Translations under genes and position numbers: made by a program
Assembly (NCBI GenBank): GCA_016858145.1
Contig: JAEHOE010000154.1
Location: 124,001-188,000, forward strand
From: Edaphochlamys debaryana
Lineage: Eukaryota > Chlorophyta > Chlorophyceae > Chlamydomonadales
DNA length: 64,000 nt
Direction: 5' to 3'
Notes under the pieces: generated by a model
What the model was told of the DNA's origin: nothing
What the model saw: only the letters and a program-made list of their open reading frames with translations
Database searches by the model: none
In this document: positions 58,508 through 64,000 of the stretch, one piece after another
Layout: the number at the start of each line of letters is the position of its first letter
Numbering within the stretch: the stretch's first letter is position 1

Positions 58508-61212
58508 ATGCGTCGCTCCCTGCCCGCCGCCGCTGAGGCGGCCGTGCTGACCATCTTCGTGTTGCTGCTGACGCCTCACACGGTGCGTGCGGAGGGCTCG
58601 GGAGGTTGCGCCTTGGGGTGCGTGGGTGGTCAAGGGGGATGGTGGAGGGGCCGAGACGGGCTGCCTTGCGCCAGCGAGCGCTCTTAGCGCTATCTCAGCG
58701 GGTTCCATGATGGCGGCCCGGGTCTAGGCAAAGCGGCTGGGTCTACGAGGTTTCGGCTGCGGTGTTTGCCACGCCCAAGACCCGGCGACGGCTCCGCGCA
58801 CCCCCGCATCCCCCGCCCTCCCCGCGCCTTCCTCCACGCTTACCGCCCATGCCTCCGCCTCCCCAACCCTCCCCACACACCCACCTTCCCTTCCTACCCC
58901 CAACCCCTCCCCTCCCTCTTCCCCCCTCGCCTCCCTCCCCTTCCCACCCCAGGCCGTCGTCCGGGCCCAGGTCCTCGACATGGCCACCGATCCCGCCTCC
59001 AACGCCACCGCCCCCGCCGTGGCCGGCTCCACCCCCGCCCCCGCCGCCGCCGCCATGGCTCAGTCCGGCGGAAGTGTGATCGACGCACTGGCGGCCGCGG
59101 GCGGCAACGTGGCCTCCGTGGTCGACCAATTCAAGGCCGCAAGCGACCCCGCCACCGAAGCCGCTCGTGGGTCAGGGACACCGGTATGGGGTTTCCTCGC
59201 TCGGGGACTCGAACATCGCCACCATGATCGACCCAAACGTATCGAGGCTACCGTGTTGCCGTACACCACTCCATCTCCCATCTCTTGCCTCAACCACCCG
59301 CCGCTTGGGTCATCCGGCCCGTCCCTCCCCAATACACCCCCTACCCCCTTCCCCCTCGCAGTGGCCGCCGCCGCCAAGGTGCCCGACCCCATCAAGACCG
59401 GCGTCAACGAGACCGCCGTCGCCGAGTTCCTGGCCACCTTCCACCAGAACTTCGGCACCGGTGCGTGCCCTTGTCTCCTCTCTGCCCTGTGTAGGGGCCG
59501 CCTTGACGTGCGTCTGCTCCCCCCCTTCCCGCCTCTCGCCACCTCCCGCCCCTGTCTCCCCCGCACAGCGCCCCCGCCCCTCCTGCGCACACCCTCCCTC
59601 CTTCCCCTTCCCTCCTCCCCCTCCCCCTCCCTCCCCAGGCGCCAACCTCGCCGCGCTCAAGGGCTTCCGCGAGTCCTCCTCCATCGCCGCCGCCTACGCA
59701 CAGGGCACCACCGTGTACAAGTGCGTGGGTCGGGCGGCCTATCACAGCTGAGGCGCAAGTCAGCACCCCTTGCCCCCCTCCGCCGCCTTCCCCCCCACCC
59801 CTGTGAAACCCCTGTGAATGTCTTCTACCCCCCACCCACCCCTCCGGCCCTCCCCCTAGCCCACCTCACCCCCCCCGTAATCCCTCCTTCCCGCTCCCTC
59901 CGCCAACGCAGCACCCTGGTGGCCGCCGCCCAGCTGGGCATCACCGCCATCACCGCCGGCCCCTTCGCCGTCATCGGCCTGCTGGTCATCGCCCTGGGGC
60001 TGGGCTCGGCCATCACCAGGTGGGGGGGTGGGGGGTAGGACGAAGGGATGGGATGGGGAGGGAGGAGGGGGGAGGAGGGAAGCCGAGGAGAGCAAGGGGG
60101 AGACAGAGAGGCTTCGCAGTACACACAGGCTGACAGGGGTGGGGGAATCCTTGAGTGCAGCTAGCGCAGGCACTTCCAAGCCACTTCCTCCAACAGGCTT
60201 GCCCGCTCTCCTGCTCTTCGTCTCATCCCCTACCCCCGACCCTGATCCCTGAACCTCGTCCCCGTTTTCCATTCCCATTCCCCCCCAGTCTGCTGGGAGG
60301 CATCCTATACGCCGCGGGCTCCGCCGTGGGTCTCTACGTCTCCATCGCCGCCGCCATCGGCAACGAGTGCGCCCCCTCCACCGACACGGGCGGCGACACC
60401 ACCAACACCGGCACCACGCCCGTGCCCACGGGCGGCTCCGGCGGCTCAGGATCTGGATCTGGATCCAACTTCAGCCCCCCGCCCGCCTCCAAGAAGGGCA
60501 AGAAGCAGCCCAAGCCGGCGGTCAAGTGAGCCGCGTGTGCCGTGCTGTACTTGTGCGCCGTACATGTGCGTGCCCCCCAACCCGAACCCTACCCATTCCC
60601 ACGCAAGGCCCGTCGCGCGGGGTTCTCCCATCACCCCTTGCTTGACCCCTTCCCATGCCCGCCCTCGCAACCCCAACTCCGCCAGCTGCTTCAACGCGCA
60701 GAAGCAGGCGGGCTGGATGAGCAGCCTGCAGAAGAGCGCCTTCGAGGCCAGCAAGTGAGTGGCCGGGGGCAGACTGGGGTGTGGGCCGTGGGGCTTGGGG
60801 AGATGGGGGTCACGCAGGGTGTGGGGCGGGCCAAGTTGCAGCGATCTGGGGCCGGGTCAGGGCAGGGCAGGGCAGGACCCATCGCGAGGACTTACCCGCA
60901 CCCCCATGCCCCCCCACCCCAAACTCCCCAAGGCACCTCATCCCCTTCGTCTTCGACGGCGGCGACGACTCCCTGCTGACCCTGACGGAGGGCATCCTGG
61001 ACGCAACCGTCACGGTGGGTGCACTTCGGCACCCGTGGGTGCTTCTCCCCACTAGCCCGTCGGGCCCCGCTTGGCGTGCGTCCGCTCCTCTTGCCCGCCT
61101 CGGGTCTCCCCCGCACAGCGCCCCCCCCCTACGTACACATCCTCCTCTCCCCTCAACCCCTCTCCCCCCCCTCCCCTGTCAGGTGGCCAAGAACATGCAG
61201 GGAACGCCCTGA
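58508..61212 (+). CDS. unknown secreted or membrane protein, paralogue 2
   Basis: Nine exons (58508-58582, 58953-59166, 59362-59460, 59639-59720, 59912-60019, 60289-60525, 60686-60754, 60933-61014, 61183-61212) join in frame to 331 residues. A signal peptide is clear (AAVLTIFVLLLTPHT, then VVRAQ). An Ala-rich region with NAT and NET sequons follows, and an amphipathic segment (DPIKTGVNETAVAEFLATFHQNFG). Two or three hydrophobic spans come next (LVAAAQLGITAITAGPFAVIGLLVIALGLG, GGILYAAGSAVGLYVSIAAAIG). A Thr/Gly/Ser linker with a basic patch (KKGKKQPK) precedes CFNAQKQAGW and a short acidic end. Cell-surface or endomembrane location is inferred. If the donor at 60525 is not used, the protein ends at AVK 60526-60528. 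It resembles the divergent neighbour weakly over the hydrophobic part. Confidence 0.72.
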
Positions 61213-61559
61213 GGGCCCATCCGGGTCCATTCGATCCCAGGCTCAGGCCCAGGCCAGGCCCAGCTCGGCCCGGCCGCCGCCGCTGGAAGGCACGAAAGTG
61301 GAGTGCGGCTGGCAGCCTGAGGGTTCCGGGGGCCGAGAGGGAGGGGAGCTGTTGGGTTTGGCCCCCACTGACTAAGTGCGGCTGGCTGTTCGTGCGGAAC
61401 CCGGCAAAGGGTTTCGCAAGGCAGCGGTGTGTGCACGTCTTGCATGCGGAATTGACCGTGTGAAGCAAACTCGTGATCTCCTAGTGTTGTGGCAGCTCTG
61501 TGCTGCGAGCTCTTGACTGACCGGCCCTGGCCCCCGACTAGTGTTGCTTTCCGCTAGCA

Positions 61560-61848
61560 AACTTGCAAAATACTGCTTGTGTGGGCGTTGCGCTTTGTGG
61601 GTCTCCCTTGTCGTGCCGGTGGACGCGTGCTGTCCCGTGCGCCACCCCTCGGAGGAACGTGGTGTGCCGCGCCCCCCCTGCGGCCGGCTGGCCTGGCCTC
61701 ACGCCGCCCTCCGGATGGAGCCGCCAAGGGACAAGCCGGCTGTGCTCCTGCGTAGCGTGCGCGCCTAGCCAAATGATTGATCCCGTTGAAGCCCTGTGCC
61801 CCTTTGTACCGTTCCTCGTGATCCCCCCTACCTGGCATGCGTGACTTG
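61560..61848 (+). repeat. conserved 3'-UTR block, copy B
   Basis: Reverse-complementary to 55037-55260, so in both genes the block lies in the same sense orientation relative to transcription. Confidence 0.85.
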
Positions 61849-61972
61849 TGAGCTTGCGGCTGAGTACTGAGTGTTCTGCTACCAGAGAGGGAAGGGATTA
61901 CGGCTGCCGTGGGTTAGGTTATCCGTGTCCGGACCCCAGCCAGCTGCTGGGGGCTACCGCCACGCCATGCAT

Positions 61973-61977
61973 TGTAA
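61973..61977 (+). terminator. candidate TGTAA polyadenylation signal
   Basis: TGTAA lies about 760 bases after the stop at 61212 and next to a sequence (CCCCCAGCAGCTGGCTGGGG in reverse) that is also conserved beside the minus-strand signal at 54898. Confidence 0.5.
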
Positions 61978-62690
61978 CGGAACACGCGTTCTCCCCAACA
62001 GACTCACCAGTGCGTATATCTGCTGAGCCCTGTGTGTGTGCACGCCACCGAAGCTGGCGACCCCCACGGAGCCATGGTCCGTAGGACTTTCCTCGCAAGG
62101 GCTTGCGACAGCAGGTCACGAAGTGCAGGCTTGAAGCAGTATCAGAAGGCGGGCTGCCGAGGGCGCGGGTCGGGGTCGGGACATCCCGGGAGGTCCGGGA
62201 TGGCGGCTGGTCATGCACCCGCGAGAGCCCCGGGTGATGGCTGGGTCGATGCTGTTTTGCAGTGTGGTGTACGCGTCACAGTAATGTTATGCCCTGTAGA
62301 CCGTGCGCCTGGGGCAGCAGGTCTGCAGCAGCCTGACCGAGTCGCCATGACAGCTGGTGCAGTCTGCTGCAGCCCGCCCGCGACGGTCCAAGTCTGTTGC
62401 GTTCCCAAATGCCGCGACTGAGCCCGTGTGCTCTTACATATCCTGTGTATCCTACAGGCAGGGGTAGCGGCTGCGGGGTAGCATGGCAGTGCGCAGTGAT
62501 GTACTGCACCGCGAGCGGCTACACCCTTTGCCTATCGCCGATATTACCACTGCCGACTACCCAGCAGAACCATACGCTTGATTGTTTACTCACGGGGGCA
62601 GTTCTTGTGCAAGTATCGTCAACTTACTCTACTCGCACCTCCGTCATTTCGGCTGACTTTGGCTGACTTGCAACCGCGTGGAGCCTCAAG

Positions 62691-64000
62691 ATGCCTAGCG
62701 GAGTAATCACTTCTCTTCCACCGAGCCTGGTGAGCACCGCTATGGCTACTGGGGCACCGCCGAGAAAGCTGTCGGCGACTCGACGCCTCGTCGATGGCCG
62801 GCTGGCGAGACCCACCTGACAAAGCTCGCTGCCTGCGCCACAGGAGTTTGCGGTGCACTTGCGAGTGCCTGCCATCCGGGCGCCGCTACCCTGCCTGGCC
62901 GACTCGTCCCTTCTGGTGGGTTGCAACCCGGCCATGCTTGCTCGCGAGGCATCCCCGCCTGCTCGCGCACAGACCCTCACCCTCCCTCCCCTGCTTCCTC
63001 CCGCAGCCCTCGTGCGGTCGCACCATCCGGCACGATGCGGCGCCCTCATGCAACCCCTTCGCCCCGGCGCCCGTGGCCACGCTGCAGCCGCAGCCCATCC
63101 TTCCGGCGGCGGCTGGCCGCTTTGACCTCGTTGTCCCCACGAGCCTCTTGGAATCCAGCCTCGACGTCCACACCGTTCTCCAGCGGGGTGTCACGGTCGT
63201 CTTCCGCACGGCCTCAGGGCTTAGCGCCGCACATGGGGTCGTCACGCGGCGCACCAACCCGCTCGGCCTGACGTCCTATCGCGTGTCGGGCCAGCAGCCC
63301 GCCGGCATGGGCGCCGGCTGCTCGGTGCTTGGCTGGGGCGCGGAGGCCGGCTGCCTGGTGGTCAGCATCGCCGCCCCCCAGGCACAGCAGCAGGGCAGCA
63401 GCAACGGCTGCACCAAGCAGGTGGGAGCGGCGGACAAGGGGGCCGGACAAGGGGGGATGTTGGAGGCGTGGGCGGGATCGAAGAGGGGCGTGTCTGTCAG
63501 CCGGCGGGGGTTTGGATTGCTTGCCGGTGAAGGATGTGCCCGCCGCATTTGTGGGTCCAGCTTGAGGCCTCGCTCCTGTCGCCCTGCACCGTGCTGACTA
63601 CAGCCCCGCCGGCCCTGTCTTGCGCCACAGGTGCCCACCCCGGCGCCCGCGCCTCGCCTCTTCGCCAACCTCCTGCCGTCGCCCGTCACCATCCGCAAGC
63701 AGACGCGGCCGCAGGCGCAGCCGGAGCCCGCGGCGCAGCCCTGCTTCTTCCCCCCCTTCACCAGCCTCTCGTCCCTGGCACGGCCCCAGGCCACGGCCCA
63801 GCCCCAGCTCCAGTCGCAGGCCCTGCCAGTGCCCGTCTCCAAGCTGCTGGCCCAGGCGCAGCCCTCCGCCCACGCCTCCGCCCAGGCCCTGCCCGCACCC
63901 GCCTCCAAGCTCCTCGCCCAGCAGCAGGCGCAGCCCCACTCTTCACGGCCGCCGGCGCTGGTGCTGCCCGCATCGCCCAAGGCGCCGCCCGCGCAGCCCC
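62691..64000 (+). CDS. unknown protein, truncated by the window edge
   Basis: A plausible in-phase chain of exons is 62691-62729 (MPSGVITSLPPSL), 62844-62915 (EFAVHLRVPAIRAPLPCLADSSLL), 63007-63420 and 63631 to the edge. The third exon looks like a folded domain: PSCGRTIRHDAAPSCNPF, GRFDLVVPTSLLESSLDVHTVLQRGVTVVFRTASG, GCSVLGWGAEAGCLVVSI, with several Cys. The fourth is Pro/Ala/Gln-rich with repeats of SKLLAQ flanked by QAQP. I do not recognise a family. The first two exons are short and less certain; the third exon is also open upstream, so another start such as the ATG at 62794 is possible. Confidence 0.5.

Larger units (their letters stand above)
61213..62690. other. 3' UTR and spacer
   Basis: The first about 760 bases look like the 3' UTR of the gene ending at 61212, with the conserved block at 61560-61848. 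The remainder to 62690 shows no supported gene and presumably includes the promoter of the right-edge gene. Confidence 0.45.

Noticed and set aside
60526..60685. Stop codon at 60526-60528 as the certain end of paralogue 2
   Set aside because: A good AA|GTGAGC donor overlaps it and three further in-phase exons follow, so I preferred the longer model; the short form remains possible.

Overview
The window is nuclear DNA of a unicellular green alga, most likely a chlorophyte of the class Chlorophyceae. It is very GC-rich. Genes are cut into many short exons by introns with GTGGG/GTGCG donors and C-rich tracts before the acceptor. TGTAA, the green-algal polyadenylation signal, follows several genes at plausible distances. 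The proteins include plastid proteins (ClpP, a plant-type chloroplast RNase II/R, a small thylakoid-type protein) and plant-type eukaryotic ones (SIZ1-like SUMO ligase, SKP1, TPT/NST sugar transporter). I cannot name the species. Gene models were built by joining in-frame exons at GT/AG borders by eye; every spliced model given closes in frame.

Layout: 1192-1939 (-) small plastid membrane protein; 2274-10859 (-) chloroplast RNase II/R-type exonuclease with 22 exons; 11866-12510 (-) broken SKP1 copy; 13974-14908 (-) divergent SKP1-like gene; 17115-18992 (-) TPT/nucleotide-sugar transporter; 20854-25925 (-) SIZ1/PIAS SUMO E3-like protein; 26371-29267 (+) plastid ClpP; 32012-35951 (-) leucine-rich-repeat protein; about 36.7-43.2 kb a repeat block with two identical 534-bp terminal-type repeats, a 150-bp satellite and long inverted repeats; 43727-44588 (+) canonical SKP1; 48910-54366 (-) aldehyde-dehydrogenase-family protein with 16 exons; 55454-58055 (-) and 58508-61212 (+) a divergently transcribed pair of unknown secreted/membrane proteins that look like distant paralogues; 62691-64000 (+) start of an unknown gene that leaves the window.

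Functional themes: protein turnover and modification (ClpP, three SKP1 loci, SUMO ligase) and plastid RNA decay. The genes are independent eukaryotic units, but two start-to-start pairs (SIZ1/ClpP and the 55-61 kb pair) probably share bidirectional promoters of about 450 bp.

Most notable observations: (1) introns in three genes carry extra copies of an exon's last bases plus its 5' splice site, sometimes as tandem arrays; (2) the two unknown genes at 55-61 kb share a 3'-UTR block far better conserved than their proteins; (3) the SUMO ligase has an SP-RING lacking several expected zinc ligands; (4) the 36.7-43.2 kb block has a nested repeat architecture with no recognisable transposase or reverse transcriptase.
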